Part shown: piece after piece, positions 1-9,362 of the stretch
Position numbering within the stretch: position 1 is the first letter of the stretch
Layout of the letters: every line of letters begins with the position of its first letter
Source: CAWGYT01 sp963826795
Lineage (GTDB): Bacteria > Planctomycetota > Planctomycetia > Pirellulales > Pirellulaceae
Direction: 5' to 3'
Length of the DNA: 64,000 bases
Assembly (NCBI GenBank): GCA_963826795.1
Contig: CAWGYT010000020.1
Location: 124,001 to 188,000, forward strand
The notes under the pieces: model-generated
Told to the model about the DNA's origin: nothing
The model's database searches: none
What the model saw: only the letters and a program-made list of their open reading frames with translations
Made by a program: the position numbers and the translations under genes

Positions 1-449
1 GTTTCGGGATACCATTGATCCTCGTATTCGAAGTCCACCACTTCCGTGCCGTCGGCGGTCCGCACTCGAATCCGGTCACTCCGATTACTGAGCGTACCGT
101 CGAATTCGCCGGCGATCAGCCTTTCCGACCCGTATCGAAACTCGAACGCATCGCGGTTTCGCACAACCACCACGTACTGTTGCGGGCCGAGGGCGATGGC
201 ATCGAAACGAAAAGCAATGCCACCGGAGATCTCGACATCCGTAAGCGGAATCGCATCATGTCCCGCGTTCGCAAGCTCGACGTACTCGAAATCTGACTCT
301 ACGAATCCCGCATCGATCTCCGACTCGGTGACCACGGGGTGATACATGAGCTCCGAAACAACCAACGGCGGGACCCCGGACATGGCGAGTCGCCTTTCGA
401 GCAACTCGAGCGACCTGAATGGACAAGCGACGCGCCGAAGGTCCTTCAT
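1..449 (-). CDS. LTD-domain surface protein, N-terminal part (truncated by window edge)
   Basis: The minus frame is open from a stop at 538-540 to the left edge; the first ATG is at 449. Early residues include SLELLERRLAMSG, the kind of LE.R.LA motif seen at the N-terminus of many planctomycete secreted giants. It is followed at once by VVSELMYHPVV and later YVVVVRNRDAFEFRYG and FEYEDQWYPE. These match the second lamin-tail domain of the protein at 31980-37220 (ERVVVVENMEAFPVRYG, FSYSDRW), so this is very probably a paralogous LTD/CotH-type exported protein. The C-terminus lies outside the window. The exact start is uncertain because no clear ribosome site was seen. Confidence 0.72.
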   Translation of the reverse strand, partial: MKDLRRVACPFRSLELLERRLAMSGVPPLVVSELMYHPVVTESEIDAGFVESDFEYVELANAGHDAIPLTDVEISGGIAFRFDAIALGPQQYVVVVRNRDAFEFRYGSERLIAGEFDGTLSNRSDRIRVRTADGTEVVDFEYEDQWYPE

Positions 450-986
450 GCGTTCGATTCCCGAGTTCTCACGAAGTGCAAGTGCCCAACAAAGTCGCTC
501 GTGTGACCGCCGCCAGCCGATCCAAAATTGCGGCTGTTAAACCGCCTTTACGCGTCGAAGCTTTCGTCCGTATCTGGAGCGCTAAACCCTCCCCAAGTGG
601 ACGCATCACGATGACGAGCCAACAAACCTTGACCTCAGCCGGCCTCGTTCCGTTGGACGCCCGTAGCCTCTCACGCTGGCAACGCGACATCCCTTCTAGA
701 AAACCGCAAGCCCGCGGTGGTGAATTGTATGCAGCACGTCCGCAACGCCAAACGCGATTTCACGCGAGTGCCCCCTGCCGGCTGACAGGAAATCGGAGAT
801 TTTCCTTTTGGCTCGACTTGCGATAAACTCGGGCCACCGCGGACCGAGGCGTGAAGGTGTCGCCACGCGACGCAGGCAGCCCAGAATGGCGGCAAACCGC
901 AGGCCGACGGAAAGTGGTCCGACGCGGGCGTTTGCCAGACACTTCCTCCGGGTGGTAACGTCTCGCCCGCAATTGGAGACACGCGG
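450..986. other. Intergenic region, no gene recognised
   Basis: About 540 bases between two divergent genes. Open frames here on both strands lack family resemblance and plausible starts. A sigma70-like pair (TTGGCT about 809, GATAAA about 828) precedes the plus-strand esterase gene but is only suggestive. Confidence 0.4.
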
Positions 987-2228
987 ATGAACCATCGACG
1001 ACTCGCTGGCCTACTCATTCTTTTGACGTTCACCGAGGGCACTGCCCGTGAACCGAAGGAATACGACAACAACGTCATTTATGACGAAGCGAAGCTTCCG
1101 GCGTACGAGCTGCCGCCGCTGCTTGTTTCGTCGGAAGGAAGACCGATCACGACGGCAGACGAATGGTTCACGCTTCGCCGCCCGCAGATCATGTCGCTCT
1201 TCGGCAATTTGGTTTATGGAACGGTTCCCAACCCGGCGTCGCCCCTGCACGTCACCTGCGAAGTTAGCGAATCCGAGGTGGATTTTGTGAGCGAGCGGGG
1301 AACGCGCAAGAATGTGCAGATTCGTTTTGAAAACAGCCGAGGCAGGGCCCAAATGCTGGTGCTGGTCTTTCTTCCAGCGGGAGTGGACACGCCCGTGCCC
1401 GTGTTCATGATGCACAGCTTTGACGAGACGCGCGGCCAGGGGTTCGATGCTCTTTCGACCCAGCCAGGTCGTTTCCGTAATGGCTGGCCGATCGGAGAAT
1501 TCTTCAAGCGTGGTTACGGGTTGGTCGTGGTGGATCAAAAGGACTTGGTCGGACACAATGAGGTGACGTTCTTGAGTGGAATCCACCCACTTTTCTATCG
1601 CGCAGGGCAGAGTTTTCCCAAGGCATCCGAGTGGGGTGTGCTGGCTGCGGTCGCCTGGGGAGCGTCACGTGCCATGGACTACTTGGAAACCGACGACGCG
1701 ATCGACGCTTCGCGTGTGGCCGTCATGGGGCATTCCAAGATGGGTAAGGCGGCCTTATGGACGGCGGCCCAGGACCAGCGATTTGCTTTGGCCGTCTCCG
1801 CTCAGTCCGGCTGCGCGGGTGCCGCCCTGTGGCGGCGCAAGTCCGGCGAAACACTTGAGAAAATGGTCACGCGATTTCCCTACTGGCTGTGTCGCAATGC
1901 GTGGAAGTTCGTCAATAACGAAGACGACTTGCCAGTGGATCAGCACATGTTGTTGGCCTGCATCGCTCCGCGTCCGGTCTACGTCCACAGCGGCGTGGAG
2001 GACACCTGGGCCGACCCGCGTGGGGAATACCTGTCTGCATATCACGCCAGTGAGGTCTATCGACTGCTGGGCAAGAAGGCGCTTGAAAGCGAGGAATCAC
2101 CGCCGGTTGGCCAGGCCATCACCGAATCGCACGTTGGGTATCACCTTCGCGAAGGAGGTCATTCGATCGAGATGTTCGACTGGCTCAAGTATCTCGACTT
2201 CGCGGATTGGCATTTTCGCCGCCCGTAG
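987..2228 (+). CDS. Glucuronoyl esterase-like carbohydrate esterase (CE15 family)
   Basis: 413 residues. An N-terminal hydrophobic segment (LAGLLILLTFTEGTA) indicates export. The alpha/beta-hydrolase core carries AVMGHSKMGKAALW around residues 246-258, the CE15-type G.S..GK nucleophile elbow with Ser250. A C-terminal GGHSIEMFDW provides the likely catalytic His392. CE15 enzymes cut the ester between 4-O-methyl-glucuronic acid on xylan and lignin alcohols. Many planctomycete homologues are annotated only as acetylxylan esterase or hypothetical, so the substrate is inferred. The next gene on the same strand is another exported esterase, which fits joint attack on decorated hemicellulose. Confidence 0.82.
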   Translation: MNHRRLAGLLILLTFTEGTAREPKEYDNNVIYDEAKLPAYELPPLLVSSEGRPITTADEWFTLRRPQIMSLFGNLVYGTVPNPASPLHVTCEVSESEVDFVSERGTRKNVQIRFENSRGRAQMLVLVFLPAGVDTPVPVFMMHSFDETRGQGFDALSTQPGRFRNGWPIGEFFKRGYGLVVVDQKDLVGHNEVTFLSGIHPLFYRAGQSFPKASEWGVLAAVAWGASRAMDYLETDDAIDASRVAVMGHSKMGKAALWTAAQDQRFALAVSAQSGCAGAALWRRKSGETLEKMVTRFPYWLCRNAWKFVNNEDDLPVDQHMLLACIAPRPVYVHSGVEDTWADPRGEYLSAYHASEVYRLLGKKALESEESPPVGQAITESHVGYHLREGGHSIEMFDWLKYLDFADWHFRRP

Positions 2229-2296
2229 GACGATGGCGACCGGACTTCCCTCGTCCAGATGACCGCCCAGATACTGCGTGCCTCCGCCGAATCGAC

Positions 2297-2339
2297 GGTG
2301 GCGCCCGAAACGGTGGCGCCCGAAACGGTGGCGCCCGAA
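2297..2339 (+). repeat. Three tandem copies of a 15-bp unit
   Basis: The unit ggtggcgcccgaaac occurs at 2297-2311, 2312-2326 and, with two changes at the end, 2327-2341. It sits in the gap between the two esterase genes, immediately before the ribosome site of the second. Confidence 0.85.
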
Positions 2340-2353
2340 GGAGATCGCTGAAA

Positions 2354-3181
2354 ATGAGGACGAATCGCTTCTCTTTGCTTTTAGCCGTCGTGCTCGCGCG
2401 GGCGGCCGTTGCTCAGGAAAATTCAAACACCGACTACCAGCTCCTGCGCGATATCCCTTACCGGGCAGCTGGCGACCTGGACGACTACATGCGGGAGCGT
2501 TGCCGGTTGGACGTGTATTACCCGACCGCTCAGGCAAACTTCCCAACGGTCGTCTGGTTCCATGGCGGCGGACTCAAGGAGGGAGCCCGATCGGTCCCGG
2601 ACGGACTCAAGGCAAAAGGCCTGGCCGTGGTGGCGGTGAACTACCGCCTTCACCCGCGCGTCAAGGCACCGGCCTACATTGAAGACGCCGCCGCGGCGGT
2701 CGCCTGGACGTTTCAGAACATCGAAAAGTACGGGGGCTCATCCGAGCGGATCTTCCTGAGTGGCCACTCGGCTGGCGGGTACCTGACCAGCATGGTCGGG
2801 CTCGACAAGCGTTGGCTCGCCAAGCATGAGATCGATGCCAACCGACTGGCCGGTCTCATCCCGTTCAGCGGCCATACCATCACTCATTTTACGGTCCGCG
2901 CCGAGCGTGGCATCGAAGGGACGCAGCCAATTGTCGATGACTTGGCGCCCCTTTACCACGTTCGAAACGACGCTCCACCGACGCTCCTGATCACGGGCGA
3001 TCGCGACATGGAGCTGTTGGGCCGCTACGAAGAAAATGCCTACCTGTGGCGAATGATGAAAGAAGCGGGGCACACCAACACCGAACTTTTCGAGCTCGAA
3101 GGCTACAACCACGGGCAAATGGCCGAACCGGCTCACCCCCTCTTGATTCGCTTCGTCAAGAACATCGTGGCGGGAGGCTGA
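2354..3181 (+). CDS. Secreted alpha/beta-hydrolase esterase (BD-FAE/carboxylesterase type)
   Basis: 275 residues from ATG 2354, chosen over an upstream in-frame start because AAGGAG lies at 2337-2342 and a signal peptide (FSLLLAVVLARAAVAQ) follows directly. The fold signature is complete: oxyanion-hole HGGG at residues 70-73, nucleophile GHSAGG with Ser139, acid in TGDRDME, and His in GYNHGQM. This arrangement is shared by feruloyl/acetyl esterases and related lipases, so the substrate cannot be read from the sequence. It follows the CE15-like gene closely and may be co-transcribed with it. Confidence 0.8.
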   Translation: MRTNRFSLLLAVVLARAAVAQENSNTDYQLLRDIPYRAAGDLDDYMRERCRLDVYYPTAQANFPTVVWFHGGGLKEGARSVPDGLKAKGLAVVAVNYRLHPRVKAPAYIEDAAAAVAWTFQNIEKYGGSSERIFLSGHSAGGYLTSMVGLDKRWLAKHEIDANRLAGLIPFSGHTITHFTVRAERGIEGTQPIVDDLAPLYHVRNDAPPTLLITGDRDMELLGRYEENAYLWRMMKEAGHTNTELFELEGYNHGQMAEPAHPLLIRFVKNIVAGG

Positions 3182-3463
3182 CGTCTGCCAGCACGAAGCC
3201 CACGATGACTTGCGCCGCCCGTGCCGATGCGTTCAGGCATCTTGACATCGGCGATTGGCTTGCTTCGCGATTCGGCGACGACTCGCTCGAATGGCGGAGG
3301 GCTTTCTCCAGAGAAATGGACGCGAATTTTGTTGTATGTGGCGCCGCATGCGATAGACTATCGCCTGCATTGGGAAAACTGGGAAAGTGAGGCTGAGTTC
3401 GCTCGCGACGGGGCGTACCTGGGATTGAGCAATCATGATTCGATGATCACGAGGGGAAAAAGT

Positions 3464-4261
3464 ATGAGAGTCGAAAGAAGAAGTCGAGCAACGGCACCGC
3501 GCGTTCTTGCGATGACGGCTGGGCTGCTGGCCGCAATCGCGCTAGGCAGCGTGGCCGGCGCCGGCGTGCTGACGGTTAGTCCTGCCTTGACGGACGACGC
3601 CAGTACGGGGGTCAGCACGTCGAAGACCTACACGCATGCGATCAGCGGGGGCACTGCGGGGTTGCTGAACGGCGTTACCTTCGATGCTTTGAATAGCGGA
3701 GCGACGCCGGCTAATTTCAACTGGAATACGAACGGTTTCAACAAGAACGAGATCGCCTGCTGCAACAATGGCGACTGGAATCCGGCGGCCGGTGGTGTCA
3801 CGGGCCCCGAGTTGATCAATCTGCTGGGTTCATTCACGTATTCGGGCAATGGAGATGGAAATCCTGCCTCCCAAACTTTCACGTTGTCGGGACTCACGCC
3901 TGGCACGACCTATGACACGCGCCTCTACGTGCGGGTCTGGGACACTGAGGGGAGCGGCCGTCCGATCGACCTCACTTTCACGAACGGATCGGAGGTCGAT
4001 TCCACGGGGGTCGCACCGGAAGATCGTCCTTCGTTGGTAGGACTCCCGAGCGACCAGAGTGCGTTTTATCTGAGCTACGAGTACACTGCCCAAGCGTCCG
4101 AGGTAAGCATCGACGCGCTGGTCGTCGAACCGGCGCCCTCGGGCAGTTTTCACATGTACGCCTTGACGAATGAAGTCGTGCCCGAACCAGGTTCGATCAC
4201 GCTGGCAGTGTTCGCGTTCCTGGGAATGTTGTCGCTGCGACGTCGACCGCATTCGGTTTGA
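3464..4261 (+). CDS. PEP-CTERM sorted extracellular protein
   Basis: 265 residues from ATG 3464, preceded by GAGGGG. The N-terminus has a charged start and a signal peptide (LLAAIALGSVAGA). The C-terminus has VVPEPGSITLAVFAFLG then LRRRP: the PEP motif, a membrane helix and a basic tail recognised by an exosortase. The middle is low in cysteine and rich in T, G, S and N with no enzyme motif; a stretch near TYDTRLYVRVWD resembles a beta-sandwich. Known for the family: such proteins are processed at the membrane and released or anchored with exopolysaccharide. No exosortase gene lies in this window. A strong hairpin follows the stop codon. Confidence 0.82.
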   Translation: MRVERRSRATAPRVLAMTAGLLAAIALGSVAGAGVLTVSPALTDDASTGVSTSKTYTHAISGGTAGLLNGVTFDALNSGATPANFNWNTNGFNKNEIACCNNGDWNPAAGGVTGPELINLLGSFTYSGNGDGNPASQTFTLSGLTPGTTYDTRLYVRVWDTEGSGRPIDLTFTNGSEVDSTGVAPEDRPSLVGLPSDQSAFYLSYEYTAQASEVSIDALVVEPAPSGSFHMYALTNEVVPEPGSITLAVFAFLGMLSLRRRPHSV

Positions 4262-4296
4262 ACCGCACACGACGCACGACGACTGCAAATCGAATC

Positions 4297-4322
4297 AAGG
4301 GCCTCCGGAAACGGGGGCCTTT
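4297..4322 (+). terminator. Intrinsic-type hairpin after the PEP-CTERM gene
   Basis: An 11-bp stem (aagggcctccg with cgggggccttt, including G-T wobbles) closes on a GAAA tetraloop, 36 bases after the stop codon. The T tract is short, so termination efficiency is uncertain. Confidence 0.6.
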
Positions 4323-4418
4323 GTCATTGCCTGCCGCCGAGTTTGCCATGCTGGCCGCCGGTTCGGCGCCACGCGGTCACCGACTGCGACCAGTTCCGCG
4401 ACAAAGCTAAGATCCTCG

Positions 4419-4501
4419 GTTGGGAAAAGGGGTCAGGTCCCAAAAGCCGGTACGGCCCGTCGGGTGCTTCGCACTTTTGGGACCTGACCCCTTTTCCCAA
4501 C
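4419..4501. repeat. 83-bp palindromic dispersed element, copy 1
   Basis: Perfect 28-bp inverted arms at 4419-4446 and 4474-4501 (outer end gttgggaaaaggggtcaggt) flank a 27-bp core beginning ccggtacggccc. The same arms and core recur at 28335-28417 (inverted) and 46647-46748. The size, palindromy and conserved asymmetric core resemble REP/BIME or MITE elements mobilised in trans. No transposase is nearby. Here it lies between two convergent genes. Confidence 0.88.
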
Positions 4502-4512
4502 GCCGTCGACAG

Positions 4513-5676
4513 TCACAAACCTTGATGACCCAGGTAACGCTGTAAAATCACATCCCATTTGGGACTGGTCACGGCCTCCAGCAACGCTCGATTCAGAGGC
4601 TCGCGCAGGGGACTTCCTCCTCGAAGTGCGATCGCATAATCCTGCTTTTCGAAGGTCGCTTCGAGCACTTTCAGATCACCGCGGAACCGCGACAGGCAGA
4701 GGTATCGCAGGATCGGTGCGTCATAAACGACGGCATCAACCTGGCCCGCACGCAACAAGTTCAGGCAGTCTAGGGGTGTATCGGTCTCTTTAAACGCGAT
4801 CCCTTGGCGGACAAGATAGTCGGCACTTGTCGAGTCGCGTATGGTGGCGACGCGGACCCGATGAAGATCACGCGGCCCGCTCACGTTCGATTCGAGCCGG
4901 GCGAGCGTCAAGGTCGAAGTGACCGACGCGGTCAGGCCGGAGATGATCAGGATCGCGGAAAACATCCAGATGATGGCCATGAGTCGGCCGCCAATCGTTT
5001 TGGGCACTCGATCGCCGTATCCGACAGTCGTCATCGTCACCGCCGCCCACCAGATGCCGTTGGAGATGCCTTTCACCGGGCCGTTCCCAAAATGCTCAGG
5101 GTTCTTGCGGCGTTCGAAAACGTAGACCAGCGCTCCTGTCACGAGGAGGACTGCCAGAATCCCAATCACGATTTCGAAAAACACGGTGGTAAACAACCGC
5201 TGGACGACCGTCGCCCAGCCACGACCCGGTCCCGGTAAGACGGCGATGCCAAGTCCCGTGTTGAAGTAGGCGTGCGAGAAGTCGACTCGTTTCTCTCGCT
5301 CGTGCGTGACCGTCAGCGCGGCAATCGCCAAATCAAGTTCTCCCGATTCCAGCCGCGTGAAGAGCTCATCCAAGGGAAGTTCCACGAATTCATAGCGGTA
5401 GTCCAAACCATTGGCAAGGTCTTGCCAAAGTTCAGCGCTAATCCCGGTCCAGGAACCATCCGCCTGACGCATCGCGAATGGAACCGCCTCCTTGATTCCC
5501 ACACGCAGAATTCCGGGTTGGGGCGCGACGCTGGCAGCGAGCTCCAACTCGGACGATTCCTGCGCACCCGGCGAGGACGAACTGAGCCCCGTAAGGAGAA
5601 GCCAGACGATCGCCGCCTTGAATATGGATTGGAAACTCTGCAAGGATTTCGACGAATCGGCCTCGGTATTTTCCAC
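4513..5676 (-). CDS. GluR0-like ligand-gated potassium channel
   Basis: 387 residues from a GTG at 5676. In order: signal peptide (about 19-38); first half of a type 3 periplasmic-binding domain (about 55-150, with GILRVGIKEAVPFAM and DLAIAALTVTHER); transmembrane helix about 164-187; pore loop with TMTTVGYGD (214-222), the K+ selectivity filter; second helix about 231-256; then the second half of the binding domain (about 265-385). This split binding domain interrupted by a two-helix K+ pore defines the prokaryotic glutamate-receptor channels typified by Synechocystis GluR0. Ligand binding outside should gate K+ flux. The ligand is unknown; neighbouring GABA and amine genes make an amino acid plausible but do not prove it. 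Confidence 0.88.
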   Translation of the reverse strand: MENTEADSSKSLQSFQSIFKAAIVWLLLTGLSSSSPGAQESSELELAASVAPQPGILRVGIKEAVPFAMRQADGSWTGISAELWQDLANGLDYRYEFVELPLDELFTRLESGELDLAIAALTVTHEREKRVDFSHAYFNTGLGIAVLPGPGRGWATVVQRLFTTVFFEIVIGILAVLLVTGALVYVFERRKNPEHFGNGPVKGISNGIWWAAVTMTTVGYGDRVPKTIGGRLMAIIWMFSAILIISGLTASVTSTLTLARLESNVSGPRDLHRVRVATIRDSTSADYLVRQGIAFKETDTPLDCLNLLRAGQVDAVVYDAPILRYLCLSRFRGDLKVLEATFEKQDYAIALRGGSPLREPLNRALLEAVTSPKWDVILQRYLGHQGL

Positions 5677-5742
5677 TGTGTCCTCTGTGTCTTCTAAGCC
5701 CTCGGTGCCCTCGGTGTTGAAATCCGTGCGACCACGTTGCGA

Positions 5743-7203
5743 TTACGGACACGGAACGGTCTGCGTTTCGATGAAATCGTGCAGCCCCTCCAGGCCGCCC
5801 TCTCGGCCGTAGCCGGACTGCTTCATCCCACCAAAGGGAGCCTCCGCCGTCGGTCCCGTGCCGGTATTGAGTCCGACGTGGCCAAAATTCAAACGTGCCA
5901 AGACACGTGCGGCTCTCTGATCGTCCGCGGTGAACACGTAGGCAGCCAATCCGTATTCAGTCTCGTTTGCGGCGGAAACCACTTCTTGTTCGCTGTCGAA
6001 TTCGAGGATGGGCGCCAGGGGCCCGAACGTCTCTTCGCGGACGCACGCCATGGCCGCCGTCACGCCGCACAGAACCGTCGGAGGGAAGAAATTGCCTTGA
6101 TCGACGTTGGACCCAGCTGGACTCGGCGCGGCGAACTCACGCTTCGTGACCCGCCTGGCACCCCGTTGGATTGCGTCCTCGACATGACGTCTTACTTTTT
6201 CGAACGCGTTTTGGTCAATCAAGGGACCGATGTCCACGTCGTCGTCCAAGCCATTCCCAATCCTCATCGCATTGACTCGCTCCGTCAGCTTGGCAGCGAA
6301 GGCATCCGCGATGCGTCGTTCGACGTAAACGCGGTTTGCGCAGACACAGGTCTGGCCAGCGCCGCGAAATTTGTTGGCCACCAGATGCTGTACGGCCGAA
6401 TCAAGATCCGCATCCTCAAACACAATAAAGGGGGCGTTGCCGCCGAGCTCGAGCGATAAACGTTTGAGGTGCGGCGCCGTCGCCGCTGCCAGCGTTTTGC
6501 CGACGGACGTCGATCCCGTGAAGCTAATCACACGCACGGCGGGATGCCGACACAGCACCTCGCTGATCTCTGCGGCTGGACCGAGCACAAGGTTCGCCTT
6601 CCCGGGACGTAAGTGCAACCGCTCCAAGAGGGAAAACAAGGCAATCACCGTCAGGGGCGTTTTGGAAGAAGGCTTGATCACGCACGCGCAGTCCGCCGCC
6701 AAGGCCGCCGAGAACTTCTTCGCCAGCATCGCCAACGGAAAATTCCACGGCGTAATCAGGGCCGCGACCCCGGCGGGGCGATAGTAAACCGTCCAGCGAT
6801 GGTCGCGCGGCCTCGAGTCGAGTTTTTTCGGCGTCAGGTGATCCACGGAGCCGGCATAGTAGCGAAAGAAACTCGCAGCGTAGTCGGCTTCGCCCCGAGC
6901 CTCGCTCCACGGCTTTCCGTGCTCCAGCGTGATAATCCGACCCAATTCGTCCCGGTACTCGGTCACCAAGTCCGCCAGTTGGCTCAGCCACTCGCGGCGT
7001 TCCTCGATCGATGCTGGAACGGCCAAAGCACGGTCGGCCGCTTCAATCGCTCGCTCCGTCTCCCGTTGCCCCATGACCGGGATCGACGCGATGGTTTCGC
7101 CGGTCGCTGGATTGATTACCGCCGAAGTGAGCCCGGCTTTCGCATCGCACCAATGTCCATCAAGGTATCCGCCGAGCTTGCTGAGCAGCGGTGAGTCAAT
7201 CAT
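5743..7203 (-). CDS. gabD: Succinate-semialdehyde dehydrogenase (aldehyde dehydrogenase superfamily)
   Basis: 486 residues, the usual length. The Rossmann/catalytic landmarks are present: TPWNFPLAM near 151-159, FTGSTSVGK near 228-236, catalytic base Glu252 in LELGGNAPF, and nucleophile Cys286 in GAGQTCVCANR. The CVCANR signature with a second cysteine two residues on is typical of GabD-type enzymes that oxidise succinate semialdehyde to succinate with NAD(P)+. The start ATG 7203 has AGGAGG seven bases upstream. It is downstream of, and probably co-transcribed with, a PuuR-like regulator and diverges from a GABA aminotransferase, so it would complete GABA degradation. A broader aminoaldehyde substrate (PuuC-like) is possible. 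Confidence 0.87.
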   Translation of the reverse strand: MIDSPLLSKLGGYLDGHWCDAKAGLTSAVINPATGETIASIPVMGQRETERAIEAADRALAVPASIEERREWLSQLADLVTEYRDELGRIITLEHGKPWSEARGEADYAASFFRYYAGSVDHLTPKKLDSRPRDHRWTVYYRPAGVAALITPWNFPLAMLAKKFSAALAADCACVIKPSSKTPLTVIALFSLLERLHLRPGKANLVLGPAAEISEVLCRHPAVRVISFTGSTSVGKTLAAATAPHLKRLSLELGGNAPFIVFEDADLDSAVQHLVANKFRGAGQTCVCANRVYVERRIADAFAAKLTERVNAMRIGNGLDDDVDIGPLIDQNAFEKVRRHVEDAIQRGARRVTKREFAAPSPAGSNVDQGNFFPPTVLCGVTAAMACVREETFGPLAPILEFDSEQEVVSAANETEYGLAAYVFTADDQRAARVLARLNFGHVGLNTGTGPTAEAPFGGMKQSGYGREGGLEGLHDFIETQTVPCP

Positions 7204-7252
7204 GTTGGTCCTCCTAAGTTGGGCCGTCGATCTTCGCAGTTCACTTTCCAGC

Positions 7253-7885
7253 TCAAAAGGTGGGCGGCGTGCAACTGCTTATGAGCTCGCAGTCCGTTTG
7301 TCCGACGTTCCGGAATCGGTGTGGCAAGCGACTGTTGAAGTAATAACCATCTCCGGGGCCAAGCACTTCGCGCTGCCCACCGACCGTAACTTCGACCTCG
7401 CCACGCACCACCACGCCCGCTTCTTCTCCTTCGTGCGACAACATCGTCGGGCCCGTGTCACCGCCGGGCGCGTAGACTTCGTGCAGCACCTGTAATCTGC
7501 GACGCGAACTGCGGCCTCCCACTTGGCGGAGAAACAGAAGTCCGTCGGCAATCCGAGTCATTTCGGCGGCCCGATAGAACACCTGGGATTCGAGCTGAAA
7601 GTCGTCACCAAAGAAATCCGCCAACGACAGGCCGAACGCGTCGAGGATTCTCTTGAGGGACGCCACGGAGGGGCTGACGCGATCCTGCTCGATCATCGAG
7701 ATCGCCCCGTTGGTGATCCCCGACGCCCGCGCTAGCTCCCGCTGCGACATGCCATATACCTGCCTCAATCGACGGAGACGCTCCCCCACTTCGATTCCCG
7801 CAACCTCGCCCCCCCTCGACTCGGTCCGCCGAGGACCGTCGGCGGGAAAGTCGCTCTCGACAGAGTCCGATCGACTGTTTACCAT
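7253..7885 (-). CDS. XRE-family regulator with C-terminal cupin (PuuR-like)
   Basis: 210 residues. Residues about 33-90 form a helix-turn-helix (GERLRRLRQVYGMSQRELA, then GAISMIEQDRVSPSV). Residues about 135-208 form a cupin with PGGDTG, HEGEEAGVVVRGEVEV and LPHRFRNVG. PuuR of E. coli has this architecture and represses putrescine-utilisation genes, with putrescine relieving repression. The position, heading the gabD arm and divergent from the aminotransferase/decarboxylase arm, suggests it controls both through the 7886-8018 region. The ligand is inferred from context only. Confidence 0.85.
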   Translation of the reverse strand: MVNSRSDSVESDFPADGPRRTESRGGEVAGIEVGERLRRLRQVYGMSQRELARASGITNGAISMIEQDRVSPSVASLKRILDAFGLSLADFFGDDFQLESQVFYRAAEMTRIADGLLFLRQVGGRSSRRRLQVLHEVYAPGGDTGPTMLSHEGEEAGVVVRGEVEVTVGGQREVLGPGDGYYFNSRLPHRFRNVGQTDCELISSCTPPTF

Positions 7886-8018
7886 TTAGGGCACCCTGGA
7901 CCGCGCACACGCAAAACAAACGTGAATTACCAAGCGTTATAGCGACATTCGTTTATTATTTCAATCGCGATCCAAGTTAGCTCGCGACGAGGCAAGACTC
8001 GCAGCAGGACAAATCCCC
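7886..8018. promoter_or_regulatory. Divergent control region of the amine/GABA locus
   Basis: This is the only gap between the two arms of the locus. It is AT-richer than its surroundings. It contains caaacgtgaat and, about 25 bases on, attcgtttatt, an imperfect inverted pair that could be an operator for the XRE-cupin protein. AGGA near 8007 is a plausible ribosome site for ATG 8019. Confidence 0.45.
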
Positions 8019-9362
8019 ATGGGAACCGATGAAAGTTTGCTCGCGCGCGGCGGGCCATCACCCCCCGAGGCCTACCGATGGTTACCTCGGCGACGGTGGC
8101 CACCGCCCAGGGGTCGATCCTTGTCGATGGAACGGGTCAAGAGCTGATCGACTTCGCGAGCGGAATCGGCGTCATGACGGCCGGTCATTGTCAGCCGTCC
8201 GTGGTCGAGGCGATTCACCAGCAAGCCGAAAAACTGCTGCACGCGTGCATTCATGTCGCGACCTACGAACCGTATGTCGCACTCTGCGAAAAACTCGCCG
8301 AGCTGCTGCCGCATGGTGAGCAGACGAAGGTGATGCTTGTCAATTCGGGCGCCGAGGCGGTCGAGAACGCCATCAAGATTGCGCGCCAGGCTACCAACCG
8401 ACCGGCCGTGATGTGCTATACGGAGGGCTTTCATGGCCGCACGCTGATGGCCATGTCGCTGACGTCAAAATACGGCTACAAGATCGGTTGCGGTCCGTAC
8501 GCACCGGAAATCTACCGGCTTCCGTTTCCGAATCACTATCGGTACGGTGATGGCTTGAGCGAGTTGGCGTTTGTCGAGCGGGAACTCTGTCGTTTCCGTG
8601 ATTCCCTGGTCAATACGGTCGCCGCGGAACAGGTCGCCGCGGTAATCCTGGAAGTCGTGCAGGGCGAGGGGGGATTCGTGCAAGTTCCCGCCGAATACCT
8701 GCGGGGACTTCGGCGGATCTGCGACGAGCACGGCATTCTCTTGATCCTGGACGAAGTCCAATCGGGTTTCTGCCGAACGGGTCGTTGGGCGGCCTATGAC
8801 CACTTCGGCGTCGTGCCCGACATCTCGACCTGGGCGAAAGCGATGGGAGGCGGGCTGCCAATTGGCGCGGTGGTGGGCAAGGCGCAGCATCATGGATGGC
8901 GCGAGACCCGGGACAATCGGTGGCACCTACGGAGGCAACCCCGTCGCTTGTGCCGCCTCGCTCGCAACAATCCGCCTGATGCAGGATTTGCATCTCGGAC
9001 GACGTGCGATGACGATTGGACAACGCGTCACGGAACGTTTTCGAGAGCTGCAGCAACGTTTCCCCGAATGGATCGGCGACGTTCGTGGACTCGGAGCGAT
9101 GGTGGCGATGGAGCTTGTCGCGAATCGAGACCCCCATCAGCCGGCAACGGAGATGACCGCCGAGCTACTGCAGAGTTGCCTGGCTCGCGGTCTCCTGGTC
9201 ATCGGAGCTGGGATCTACGGCAACGTAATTCGCTTCCTTGCCCCGCTGGTGATTACGGATTCCCAACTCGATCGCGGGCTGGACATCCTTGCGGAGGAGT
9301 TCGCCAGCGCGGTTGAGCGGCGGTTGTCACCGAGCTTGCAACACGCTGACAAAACGCGCTGA
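8019..9362 (+). CDS. gabT: 4-aminobutyrate aminotransferase (class III, PLP); two frameshifts
   Basis: Homologous protein is spread over three frames. ATG 8019 gives MGTDESLLAR. Near 8042-8050 the frame moves so that RRAITPRGLPMV continues into the long frame from 8078. That frame holds the fold (LVNSGAEAVENAIK, FHGRTLMAMS, LILDEVQSGFCRTG, TWAKAMGGG with the PLP lysine). Near 8888 it moves again to MDGARPGTIGGTYGGNP and runs to 9362. Each shift is explained by a few extra bases (CG in a CGCGCG tract; one C in gcagcatc), summing to three. Repaired length is about 447 residues, slightly longer than E. coli GabT. The enzyme moves the amino group of GABA to 2-oxoglutarate. It may be a pseudogene, but clean conservation throughout favours sequence error. 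Confidence 0.8.
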
